From Cordilura impudica (Eukaryota; Arthropoda; Insecta; Diptera; Scathophagidae), in contig OY821517.1 of NCBI GenBank assembly GCA_963682025.1, forward strand, positions 23,958,620-24,022,619: DNA of 64,000 nt, read 5' to 3'. The notes beneath the pieces are model-generated. The model was not told where the DNA came from. It did not search any database and saw only the letters and a list, made by a program, of their open reading frames with translations. A program made the translations under genes and the position numbers. Within the stretch, counting starts at the first letter, position 1; every line of letters starts with the position of its first letter. Below are positions 11,790 to 21,247 of the stretch, in pieces.

Positions 11790-12070
11790 TATTCATAGCT
11801 ACACTGTATTCTTAATCGGACCTGTTCCTGGCATTTTAGGCTTCACAAGCGATTTATTGAACGTTGTGATAATTGTTATGTTATAATTTAATAGATTGTT
11901 TCTATATGAAATTTTTCTACTTAACGGCCGTGAGGTTTGAACCCTGAACCTTCACATACACTCGTACTTGCACTTTTTTTGAGTTTCTAATGTTATTGGG
12001 CAATCAGTAAGAACACAATTTTTTTTCAATTAATGTTTTATTTCGTAATTCAAACAACAGAACCTAAGAC

Positions 12071-12507
12071 TTTTTAAACTCTTTCTTTTAACTCATACTC
12101 TCTGTCTGTCTGTCCGTCTGTCTGTCTGCCTTGTGTGGACCCCATTCCTCCATACCCAATTGATCTGAAACTTGGCCCATAATCTTGTCGTGACTTCAGT
12201 GATCTAAATGTCATTTTCCCTCATCCAATCGATCTCAAACTTGGTCCATACACTTGCTGTGAAAAAAGATTAACTTTGACTTAGTCACGCGCAGTGACGC
12301 ATAGTCACGCACAGTCACGGAGAGATTAAAACCCCACATTCCCTCATCCGATGGATTTAAAACTTTGTCCATAGACTTGTTATGGCCAAAGATTAATTTT
12401 AAGATAGTCACACCAGTCACGCACAATCACTGAGATATTCAAAATTCATATGCATAAGGAAAGAAAAGTTTTAATAAAAACTTTTTTTTATGGGTTAGAT
12501 TATTTAC
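12071..12507 (+). repeat. GTCT-bearing repeat family B
   Basis: Same order as the 7488 copy: AAACTCTTTCTTTTAACTCA, (GTCT)n with GTCC variants, GATCTGAAACTTGG, clustered AGTCACGCACAGTCACGG-type units, and an end at GGGTTAGATTATTTAC. It is inserted near the 3' end of the element A transposase. Confidence 0.75.
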
Positions 12508-13065
12508 AATCCATTCGGGATATTAGCGTTCGACTTTCTAAAGTCACTGCCATAACATCGTCACGATTTTTTGCAATTACTCGTCGTGATACATTCGTTA
12601 GCAACTGCACACCTCGCTCTGTTCCTTGGATGTGCAACGGAATTCCTGGATATGAAAATGATACATAATCAGATTTAATATACTCTAGCAGGTGCTCGAT
12701 GTAGGATGCTTGTAGTAAATGGAGGCTCAGATAGTATGTTGTCATTATCTAAGTCGACTAAATCCATATAATCTGTACAACTGAAATTAATGGGATGCTT
12801 TTATAAGCCCTGGTGTAGTCATACAGTTGTTCACGACAGTACAAAATTTTGTTAATGGCTCTTTCTCGGACACCTTTCCTATCGTCGGATGAGCGAAAAA
12901 TGCATTTTTTGTATCGTTTTGTTTACAATTTCCCGAAGACTTTGTGGTAAAAATTGCGTTGACTTAATAAGTTCATATAAAAGCCCACTACCGAATACTA
13001 CTGAATTATAAAATTTTACATTAAAATACATCGGTACATTAACTTTCATAATAAAGTTAACCAAT

Positions 13066-15529
13066 ATACCAAAAATATGGTAATTAAGGCAATACAAAGC
13101 TTTGCCCCTTTTAAGGCAGCAGGCCCAGATGAAGTCTTTCCTGCTCTACTACAAAAAAGCGGGGACTTAATTGGTAGTAGTCTGGCTGTCATATTCTCTG
13201 CTTGCCTAAAATTAGCGTACACCCCCAGAGCATGGCAGGAGGCCAAAGTGGTCTTCATACCAAAACCGGGAAAGGAAAGCTACGCGAACCCAAAGGCCTA
13301 TCGACCGATAAGTCTTACATCCTTCTTATTGAAAACCTTGGAGCGAATAGTCGATAACATGGTTAAATGTCAAATCCCAAATGAGTTGTTGAAATTCAAA
13401 CAACACGCTTATTTAAAGGGACGCTCAGTGGAAACTGCGCTTCATGAAGTAGTTCACCACATCGATCTTTTGATCTAAAAATCTTCACCCTAGCTATATT
13501 CATTGATATAGAAGGAGCTTTTAACAATGTATCAACCAATACGCTACTCCAATCCCTAGAAGGATTCGACATTGACCGGGATATTAAGGCCTGGATCAGT
13601 CACATGCTAGGGAATAGATGGATAAGTTGCGAGGTTGGTGGCATTAAAATAAGAAACAAGGTTTGTTGTGGGACACCTCAAGGGGGGATTTTATCCCCCC
13701 TTCTCTGGGTGACCACTATAAACAGTCTGCTAAGGATTCTAGCCAATAAGGGTTTCCAACCTGTCTGCTACGCAGACGACGTAGCGATACTGTTAAGGGG
13801 GAAAGATCCTAGAGATTTATGTAGGAGGGCATCGAATGCACTCGAAATAGCATATGACTGGGCATAACCGAGGAGTTTGAATGTGAACCCAGAGAAAACT
13901 GAAATATGACTCTTTACAAGGAAGACGAAAATAATCGACTTTGATGAACCTCGCTTCCAGGACAAAACGATTAGAATCACGCAGACGGTGAAATACCTTG
14001 GGGTGATTCTCGATAAAAACTTACTTGGAAAAATCACATCGAGAGCAGGGTCGCGAAGGCTCATCGTGTATGGGCCATCTGCAGAAGGGCTATAAGCTCA
14101 AAATGGGGTTTAAACCCGAAGATGACATATTGGCTGTACACAAGCGTCGTTAGACCTATTCTAACCTACGCATCCATAGTCATATGGACATCAATGAACA
14201 GGAAATGTTACATTAAACCACTCCAAAAGATACAGCGTCTCTGTTGCATAGGAATCAATGGTGTAATAAGGACTACATCTACGAGGGCTTTAGAGAATAT
14301 TCTGTCTATACACACAATCGAGATTAGAATTAAATATGAGGCAGCTCTGGCCATGTTACGACTAAGGGTAACAGGGGAATATATCACCGATCACATGACC
14401 AGACACCAGACTATTTTAGACCAAATTCCGGGACTCAACACAGTGAATATTAGCTGTGATAGAATCGCGGAAGTGTCAACAGATATACCCTGCAGTATAC
14501 GGATACCAGACAGAGAAAGTTGGATGAACGGGAATATTCTACAGAACCTTCCAGGGTCACATTACTATACGGACGCCTCTAGTCTGCATGGTAAGACTGG
14601 GATAGGTTTCTACGATGAGGACCGTTCCACAGGTGTATACCTCCAAGTTCCGGACCACAACTCCGTCTTTCAGGCTGAATTGGTGGCGATAAACGAATGT
14701 ATTAGGTATATTAACGCACGGGATTCCCCAAGTCCCGGAGACGTGAAAATATTTACGGACAGTCTAGCGGCTATCAGAGCGATAGCCGCAGACAAAACTA
14801 GATCAAGGACTATCCTCGAGTGTAAGGAGGAGATTTCAAACTTCTCCAGAAGAGGCAGACTTGAAATCGTTTAGATCCCAGGACACAGTGGTATAATGGG
14901 AAATGAGATTGCTGACAAACTGGCCAGGAAGGGATCTTTCCTGGAAAGAGTAAATTTTGAAAACCCAATACCTTTCAAGTCTCTCAAATTGGAACTGGCA
15001 GACTGGGCGACCAATTCACATGTATCAATTTGGGAAGAGAATGACGTGGGTAAGGTTACAAAGATATTATGGGGTTCTCCCAACGCAACAAGAACAAGGG
15101 AGATCCTGAATCTGAATAGGGTAGAACTTAGTAGGGTAATTGGCATCCTCACTGGACACTCTGAGCTGAGGGCTCACCTATACCGTATAGGACGGGCGGA
15201 ATCAGCCGTTTGTAGAGCTTGCGGAGAGGATGACGAAACCCTAGAACACTACCTCTGTTACTGTGCTGCATTTGCGAGAACAAGGGTCAGATATCTATCC
15301 AGCGACATCTTACCAGGCCTGACGGGTCTAAGGGGGATAAGCTGGAAAATACTCAGGAAATTTGCTGATGAGACCGAATTTCTAAGTTAGTAAGAGGGGT
15401 AGATAACCGGAAAGTAGAGATGTAGAGCGCACAACAAGCCGACCTACTGGCTTAGGTGTATATCCAGACATAACGGATATGAGCTATGTGTATACATAGC
15501 TCCTCTTATCAACCTAACCTAACCTATCC
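13066..15529 (+). mobile_element. LOA-like non-LTR retrotransposon, 5'-truncated
   Basis: Short target duplication TAACCAAT at 13058-13065 and 15530-15537. Truncated at the 5' side in the reverse transcriptase; the 3' end has the same UTR as the 41-46 kb copy and a CCTAACCTAACCTATCC tail. Inserted in the element A transposase. Confidence 0.88.
13080..15390 (+). pseudogene. LINE ORF2 fragment: reverse transcriptase, RNase H, C-terminal zinc knuckle
   Basis: Reverse transcriptase starts at AIQSFAPFKAAGPDE; PKAYRPISLTSF is followed by a frame break near 13478. The palm (13604-13867) has GTPQGGILSPLLW and the catalytic YADD in VCYADDVAIL. RNase H covers about 14560-14960: HYYTDASS, the EL pair in FQAELVAI, FTDSLAAI and GNEIADKLA. 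In it a TGG codon has become TAG at 14873, next to IPGHSG. The C-terminus (15150-15300) carries the HLYRIG and CRACGEDDETLEHYLCYC Cys/His motif typical of this LINE group. It retains the polymerase active site that the second copy lost, but frameshifts near 13478 and 13867 and the stop make it dead. Confidence 0.9.
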
Positions 15530-16340
15530 TAACCAATTTTTTTAAATTTGTTGAAGCCATACTAGTTGTAACATATAGGCGCAAAAATCAAAACAATTTG
15601 CCCGGTTACATGCTGGCTAAATCTTCTGGACACGAACGTTCCGATACAGCTTTAGCTATTCGAAAAAGATAGAGGACGTCAGTAGAAAGAGTTTTTTCAT
15701 CTTTAGCGTCTAAAGGTGGAGGCATATTTCCCAATAAAATCGGTTCAAAAAAGCCTACAACGAAATATTTGTTTTAATTTTAAGGGATTTATATTAAGCG
15801 TTGATGAAATAAATGCATGCTTACCGGAAGTTGTTCACAGGTCTGAATTAATTTCGTCAAAGCCCCACTTGCAGTGCGTAGTCCGCTTATAGTAGAATTA
15901 TCTAAAGCATTGAACTAATGGCCAAGCGGGAGTTCATTGAAATGCAACAAACAAACAAACCAATGTAATGGTTCATTCAACAAAACTTCAAACTTTCGTA
16001 GAATTCCATTTTCAGTTCCAGTATTGGTGGGTAAGCGAGAATTTTTTCCTTGAAGAACTCACATAATTGCATCTGTTTAGTATTGCAGTCCTTAGTGTCA
16101 ACTTTTATATGACCTAAGAGCTTGCTGCCCGGCTCTTTTACAATCGCTATATGAGACTCCTTTTCGACTCTCGGATGGTATTTTCCACTTATTTCTTCCC
16201 GGGTTTGCATCATTTTTTTTTTGCCATAAAAAGAATAAGCAAGTAAGGCTGAATCATTGTTTTACATATGACGAACCGACTCCCTACTTTTAATTTTTAG
16301 AAGACCTACTTTGGTGGGTGAGAAATTCCAAGTCGGGGTG

Positions 16341-16785
16341 ATGGTACTAGGTCAGTATAGTAAAACCCTCAAAGGGTTTGGCGTTCGTATGTGTCAGTTT
16401 TTTTTTTATGACCTTTTAAATTTTTTCCTTATCTTCATGTTTTTTCGCTTAGTTGTAACATTTTGGCAAAAACGTAGTTTAACATAACTCGAGAACCACT
16501 TGTACGATTTTGATGAAACAAATTTAGAAAAATTAAGAATTACAATTTCTCTAATCTGTTTCTATACTGTTTTCCTATATGTGTAACACTTTCGAAGCTA
16601 AAAATGAATGTATGAAGGGAAAAAAGAATTTTTTGCCTAAAAATTTAAATATTTTTTTTTTTTTAAATTCATAAAAAATCCAAAATGGAAAAAAGTGCCA
16701 AAACTAATTACTTTCGCGTAAAGTCACATAACTCATGAGCAAAAAAAAAGGCATAGATCATGAAAATCGATGCACGCGTTTCTCA
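16341..16785. repeat. Element B left terminal inverted repeat
   Basis: Matches the reverse complement of 19100-19557, with an almost identical outer 100 bp and more drift inside. AT-rich, with the motif AACATAACTCGAGAACCACT conserved in both arms. Confidence 0.8.
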
Positions 16786-17091
16786 TTTATTCACAATTAG
16801 GTAAATGTATGAATTTCAAAAATTTGCTCCAGATATGCACAACATTATTTGGAGAAAACATTGACACTCACAAGCCGAACTCTCTCATATTTTTCTACTT
16901 TACTAAAAGAGAAGTATTGATGTGGCAACACTGGTTCTGTAATGTTCACATAAAACATGCATTGTCATTATACTTCTTCTCTTTCTCATACTGGTTCTGT
17001 GATTTTTGTCATTCAACAAGTGCCGACGAACGCGAACAGTAAAACTGATTTTTCTCCAGTTTTTTTTAAAGTGAACAAAAGTGAACAGAAT

Positions 17092-19013
17092 ATGGAACTG
17101 TGCAAGCCAGATATAAATAGCTTTTGCTACTGCTGTGGTGAATATGTCTCAACACATAAAAAAAGGGGAAATTTTAGCACTGATTTTGTTCAAACACACG
17201 AGATGTACTTCAACCAAAATGTTATAGTGAACGAAAATTGGGTACCAAATATAGTGTGTAAAAGCTGCTACAACCGTCTAATGGATTGGAAAAATAGAAG
17301 ACGTGAAAGTAGGCCATTCGGTATCCCAATGACTTGGACTAATCCTGGCGAAGGTCACAATCCATTGAATTGCTATGGATGTGCGAATAAAGGAGCTGCA
17401 AAAAGGATAAGAAAATCGTATAATTACGTTGGTGTTGCAAGTGCCGCAACACCATTGCCTCATTCGGACCACATTCCTGTGCCAAAATCTTCTAGCCCAG
17501 ATATTTTCTCTTCTACGACTGCTCCGACATATCATGCACGTGATGATCCCCTATATGAGCCATCAGTATCCAATGAGCCAATTTTAATAAATCAAAATAA
17601 GCTTGATTGAATTGTTGCCAAGTTGGAATTAACACAGCATAAATCGGAAGAGCTGGCTTCCATTTTGAAATCAAACAATTTGTTGGCACCCGGTGTGAAA
17701 GTCACAGCTTATCGAAGTCGTCAGGCAGCACTCCAAAGTTTATTCCTTGTGAATGATGAAAAAACTTCTGCATATTGCCCGGATGTAGGAAAATTGATGG
17801 ACGCAATGGAAATAAAATATGAAGCAGATGACTGGAGATTATTTATTGACAGTTCAAAACTCAGCTTGAAGGCGGTTTTACTGCATAAGACCAATAAAAA
17901 ACCTTCAGTTCCAATCGCCTATAGTACAGAAACGAAAGAAACATATGATGCACTGGAAAATATTTTAAAAATGGTTAACTACGCCAAACATATGTGGCGG
18001 ATATGCTGCGATTTAAAAGTTGTAGCAATGCTTTGCGGTCTTCAAAGCGGCTATATAAAATATATGTGCTTTTTGTGCGATTGGGACACACGATTTTCCG
18101 GTGACCAATATGCATGCCACGGATGGAAACTCAGAGAGCACAGCAGGTTACAAGCGGCCAATATTATTCGTGAGCCTCTAGTGCCGAAGGAGAAGATATT
18201 GCTGCCTCCACTGCTATTAAACTATTAAACTTGGAATTGTTAAGAATTTTATCAAAACTGTCGCCAAAAAAGAGATGAAGTTTTCTTGTGTTTGAAACTA
18301 ATTTACCCGAAACTCAGCGAAAGTAAAATTAAAGAAGGTAAGTTATAATATCACATTCATTTCCCATGATTTTCCATCTTAACAAATTAATTTTTTCCAA
18401 TCAGGCGTACTAAATGGTCCCGATATACGAAAGCTGATTAAAAGTGACGCATTCAACAATCTTCTGATTGACGCTGAATTGAATGCATGGCAGGCAATCA
18501 AAGAAGTAATAGAAGGCTTGTTGGGAAAGCATCGTTCTAACAACTAAGATGTTTCTGTCGCAAGGATGTTAAGAGCATTCTCGGAAATTGGTGTCCACAT
18601 GTCCTTGAAATTCCATTATTTACATCATCATCTGGACTACTTCAGCAAACAATTGGCTACCGAATCTGATGAACAAGGTGAACGCTATCATCAAGTTGCT
18701 ATGCCATTTGAAATGAGGTAATACTGATTTTTTATTTTTTCAAACTCATTTTAATAAAACAAAAACTTACAGATATAGAGGCAAAAAGTCGCCGAGTGCA
18801 ATAATTGCGGAAATTTGCTGGTGGAGTAAGCTTGTGTGGCAAGATAAGGATGATCTTGATGATAAAGAATTTTCAGGAGATGCAGAAGGGCCAACAGTGG
18901 AGTCACACATTGACATTATGTGTGGTTCAGAAAATGATGATAGCGATGAATGCGATGCCACTAGTCCCGAACAACCACCATCGAAAAAGTCTAGGCAATA
19001 TTTATTAAAATAA
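17092..19013 (+). pseudogene. Element B transposase, three exons, broken
   Basis: ATG at 17092 opens a protein with an N-terminal Cys-rich region (FCYCCGEYVS, CKSCYN, NCYGCAN). After a single stop (17608-17610) the frame continues with LELTQHKSEELAS, YCPDVGKLM, DDWRLFIDSSKLSLKAVLLH, WRICCDLKVVAMLCGLQSGY and CFLCDWDTR. Two candidate introns with canonical borders restore the family pattern: 18338-18404 (GTAAGT...TCAG, joining KIKEG-VLNGPDIRKL) and 18718-18772 (GTAATA...ACAG, joining EMR-YRGKKSPS). The second exon has MSLKFHYLHHHLDYF and SDEQGERYHQ; the last is acidic and ends at 19011-19013. Defects are the first stop, small indels at 18225-18280 and a stop at 18545-18547. The same motif set occurs in uncharacterised arthropod and cnidarian proteins known to me; the superfamily name is not. 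Confidence 0.8.
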
Positions 19014-19099
19014 ATAAAAATAAAATTTATAAAAAAGGCGATAAATGACATTTTTTTGAATAAAAACAAATATCAATATTCTTGTCAAAATGGGATACC

Positions 19100-19557
19100 T
19101 TCACTTAATTGTAAATAAAAGCAGAATGCGTTAATCGATTTCTATGATCTATGTCGCATTTTGTTTATAGGTTATGTGACTTTACATGAAATTAATAACA
19201 CTTGATCCTTTTTTCCGTTTTGGATTTTTTATGAATTAAAAAAAAAAAATTTTAATTTTTACGCAAAAAAATATTTTTTTTTCTCCACAAATTTATTTTT
19301 ACCGGCAAAACTGTTGATTATAAAGAAAAACGTTATATGAACGGATTAAAGAAATTGTAATTCTAAATTTTTTTGAGTTTGTTTCATCAAAATCGGACAA
19401 GTGGTTCTCGAGTTATGTTAAACTACGTTTTTGCCAAAATGTTACAACTAAGCAAAAAAACATCAAGATAAGGAAAAAATTTAAAAGGTCATAAAAAAAA
19501 CTGACACATACGAACGCCAAACCCTTTGAGGGTTTTACTATACTGACCTAGTACCAT
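19100..19557. repeat. Element B right terminal inverted repeat
   Basis: Inverted partner of 16341-16785; same tip sequence reading inward from 19557. Confidence 0.8.
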
Positions 19558-19685
19558 TTTTATTTTTTTTGAAATGCTTTTTCTATTTATCGGTGCAATA
19601 TTAATTTTTTCCCAAATTTCAATTTTATCATTATATTTTTATTATTATTTTTTTATTTTTATTATTAACTTTTTATTGTTATTTT

Positions 19686-20119
19686 TTTATAACTGCTAAT
19701 GAATAATTTTAGACTTTTTTAATATATTTGGTTGAAACAATTGTTGTCGTTATTATAGGGGTGTATCAGATTTTTCCGATCGCGAGTGGATAGTGTTTTA
19801 ATGTTTTCATGTACACGTTCAAGAACATGTTCTGTTTTTTTTAGGAACACGTGCAAGAACACGAACTTGAAATAAAGCTACTCTCGAATTTGTGTGGTTT
19901 ATGTGTGTCCGAAACATAAAACACGTGACAGAAACATGTTCGTGTACATAACGAAATATTAAAACGAAACATAGTCATGATTGTATTCGGCACCGTACAA
20001 AATTTAGAAACACACATAATTGATATCAAAATAAAAATATGTGTTTGTTGCTCTGAGCTATGTTTGTTTACATATATGTACGAGTTTTTTATTCAGTGTG
20101 TGTTTTTTTCTGAACTCTG
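19686..20119. mobile_element. hAT-type MITE remnant (same family as 3652-4537 and 49262-49874)
   Basis: Shares AGGGGTGT...CAGATTTTTCCGATCG, the GAACATGTTCTG and AACGAAATATTAAAACGAA segments and the terminal GTGTGTTTTTTTCTGAACTC with the other two copies. The left end is missing, and the terminal TTCTGAACTCTGATA is repeated three times at 20107-20175. Confidence 0.75.
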
Positions 20120-20365
20120 ATATGTTTTTTTCTGAACTCTGATAAAAATTAAAATTCGTATTCTGAACTCTGATAAAAATTAAGATTCGTACAAAAAAAA
20201 AAAAAAAAATAAAAATCTGAATGTCTCTCGGCGGGAGCTAGTTTTTCATTTTAGACCCATACTTTATTTGTGTGATTTTTTTAGAACTTCGTGTGGATTT
20301 CGATTTTGCTATACGCCTGTCACGTTTTTTCTCACCCGAACAAATTGACCCACCCTAGTGTATAA

Positions 20366-20987
20366 CAAATTTGTACTTTTGTAGGCTTTTAAAATATTTG
20401 CCACGCAAATAAATAAAATTTGTCAAAGTCAAATGGCAGCAACTTATAAAAAAGGATGACAGAGTTGGATTTTTTTATTTTATTTTTCTTTTGTAAGCTT
20501 AAAAAAAATTAACATTCTGGCAAGATTTATGAAGAGAAAAATGGAAATTAAATTACAAGTAAGGTAAAAACTTGGAATAAATGTAAAATTACTTGAACTG
20601 TTTTAAAATATGGTCATAAGTTGTCATATCCTAACTCATTTTTTTAACCTTTTCAGGAGACGTAAAAACGTTATAACTTCGCTGAGCATCAACATAAAAG
20701 TTAATAAACAAAACCACTCAGGTAAATAACGTTTATTACTAATTTTTGGTATTTTTTATTTACCAAAAGTTCATTTTAACGTGTTCAAATTACGCTCCTT
20801 TGCTTTTGTTAATATTTTATTTTTTTAGTTTGAACAAAAGAAAATTCTTTGGCCATATGATGAATATGAACTCGTGTTTCGTGTGTTATAATAGTCCAGC
20901 GCGCTACCTACTCAGCTATTGCTAGTTGAATGCTCGCTTGCCATATCGATTAACTCCACTTCGTATGTTTTTTTTTTAAATTTTATC
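20366..20987. other. Flank of element A, AT-rich, no gene
   Basis: No coding stretch. Contains the tRNA-like segment listed separately (20855-20932, minus). Confidence 0.5.
20855..20932 (-). repeat. tRNA-like sequence, probable SINE head
   Basis: On the minus strand TAGCTGAGTAGG (A-box like, 20918-20907) is followed by TAGCGCGCTGGACT and, 44 bp from the A box, by CGAGTTCATATTC (degenerate B box, 20874-20862). The D-arm and anticodon-arm order is tRNA-like, but no foldable T arm or acceptor stem is visible. A SINE head or dead tRNA copy, not a functional tRNA. Confidence 0.45.
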
Positions 20988-21127
20988 CCAAAGCGCTTGA
21001 TTGACACCTAACAGCTTATATTAGAAGCAAATTTATCTAATAATAAGGTTTTGTTAATGATGTAAATCCTTATTATTGGGAAATGTGTTTCGAGTACAAA
21101 CAGTTAGGAGTCAATCAAGCGCTTTGG
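20988..21127. repeat. Small MITE with about 25-bp inverted ends
   Basis: CCAAAGCGCTTGATTGAC followed by ACCTAACAG at the left and its inverse (CTGTT... to CTTTGG) at the right, one mismatch. The centre contains a second inverted pair around CTAATAATAAGG/CCTTATTATTGG. Flanked by TA-rich DNA; possible TA target. Confidence 0.65.
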
Positions 21128-21247
21128 TATTAAAGTAAAAAAATAACAACTGAAATTAATCGATTCGGCATTTGAGGCATTAGTTACAAATAACGACTGG
21201 CTTAAAAGACTAATTTGTTGTTGTTTGTTATTGTGTTCTGATCGACG

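Larger units (their letters stand above)
9995..11985 (-). mobile_element. tRNA-derived SINE, split by a Tc1 element, plus head of a second copy
   Basis: On the minus strand a B-box-like GGTTCAAACC (about 11941-11950) is followed by a body with GATTAAGAATACAGTG, then the Tc1 insertion, then the tail ending in CCACGCACCAT (about 10086). Next to it, in head-to-tail order, is the head of another copy with TTGCATATTAATTACAG and TCTGAAAAATGAC (about 10075-10005). Related copies lie at 37956-38542 and 49205-50308. Confidence 0.65.
12500..16340 (-). pseudogene. Element A transposase, uncharacterised DDE-type family, fragmented
   Basis: Reading the minus strand: EKESHIAIVKEPGSKLLGHI (about 16150), WFVCLLHFNELPLGH (about 15950), a degraded RSCPEDLASM...PGKLF..FLRLYVTTSM (about 15600), then the LINE insertion, then VPMYFNVKFYNSVVFGSG and PQSLREIVNKTIQKM (13050-12900) and finally YPGIPLHIQGTERGVQLLT (about 12620). 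I recognise this string of motifs (EPGSKYxGHV, NELPLRHL, HSRWLTxANRILRLYV, FPCHxQxVERxVKLVT) from uncharacterised arthropod and cnidarian transposon proteins, but not under a superfamily name. Stops and frameshifts are frequent. The N-terminus is cut by element B at 16341. The LINE entered at KKL-VNF, where both halves read in one frame. Confidence 0.65.
16341..19557 (+). mobile_element. Element B: uncharacterised transposon with long terminal inverted repeats
   Basis: Ends ATGGTACTAGGTCAGTATAG (16341) and its inverse (to 19557). The inverted repeat extends about 430-450 bp on each side (16341-16785 against 19100-19557) with AAACCCTCAAAGGGTTTGGC near the tip. A spliced transposase gene lies between. 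It sits inside element A and truncates its transposase N-terminus. I could not identify a target duplication. Confidence 0.8.
9444..20357 (-). mobile_element. Element A: DDE-type transposon with 8-bp target duplication, host of a nest
   Basis: Ends TAGGGTGGGTCAATTT (9444) and its inverted partner AAATTGACCCACCCTA (to 20357), flanked by a perfect 8-bp duplication GTGTATAA (9436-9443 and 20358-20365). Inside, minus-strand fragments of one transposase are separated by a SINE with Tc1, a GTCT repeat, a LINE, element B and a MITE remnant. The outer parts 9444-9990 and 20170-20357 are AT-rich non-coding ends. Removing the recognised insertions leaves an element of very roughly 3 kb. I cannot assign the superfamily. 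Confidence 0.75.

Noticed and set aside
12280..12440. Iterated AGTCACGCACAGTCACGG blocks as a CRISPR-like array
   Set aside because: Eukaryotic dispersed repeat; spacers are not unique and unit spacing is irregular.
20657..20722. A small host exon flanked by TTTTCAG and GTAAAT
   Set aside because: No neighbouring exon, no protein similarity, and splice-like signals are frequent in AT-rich DNA.
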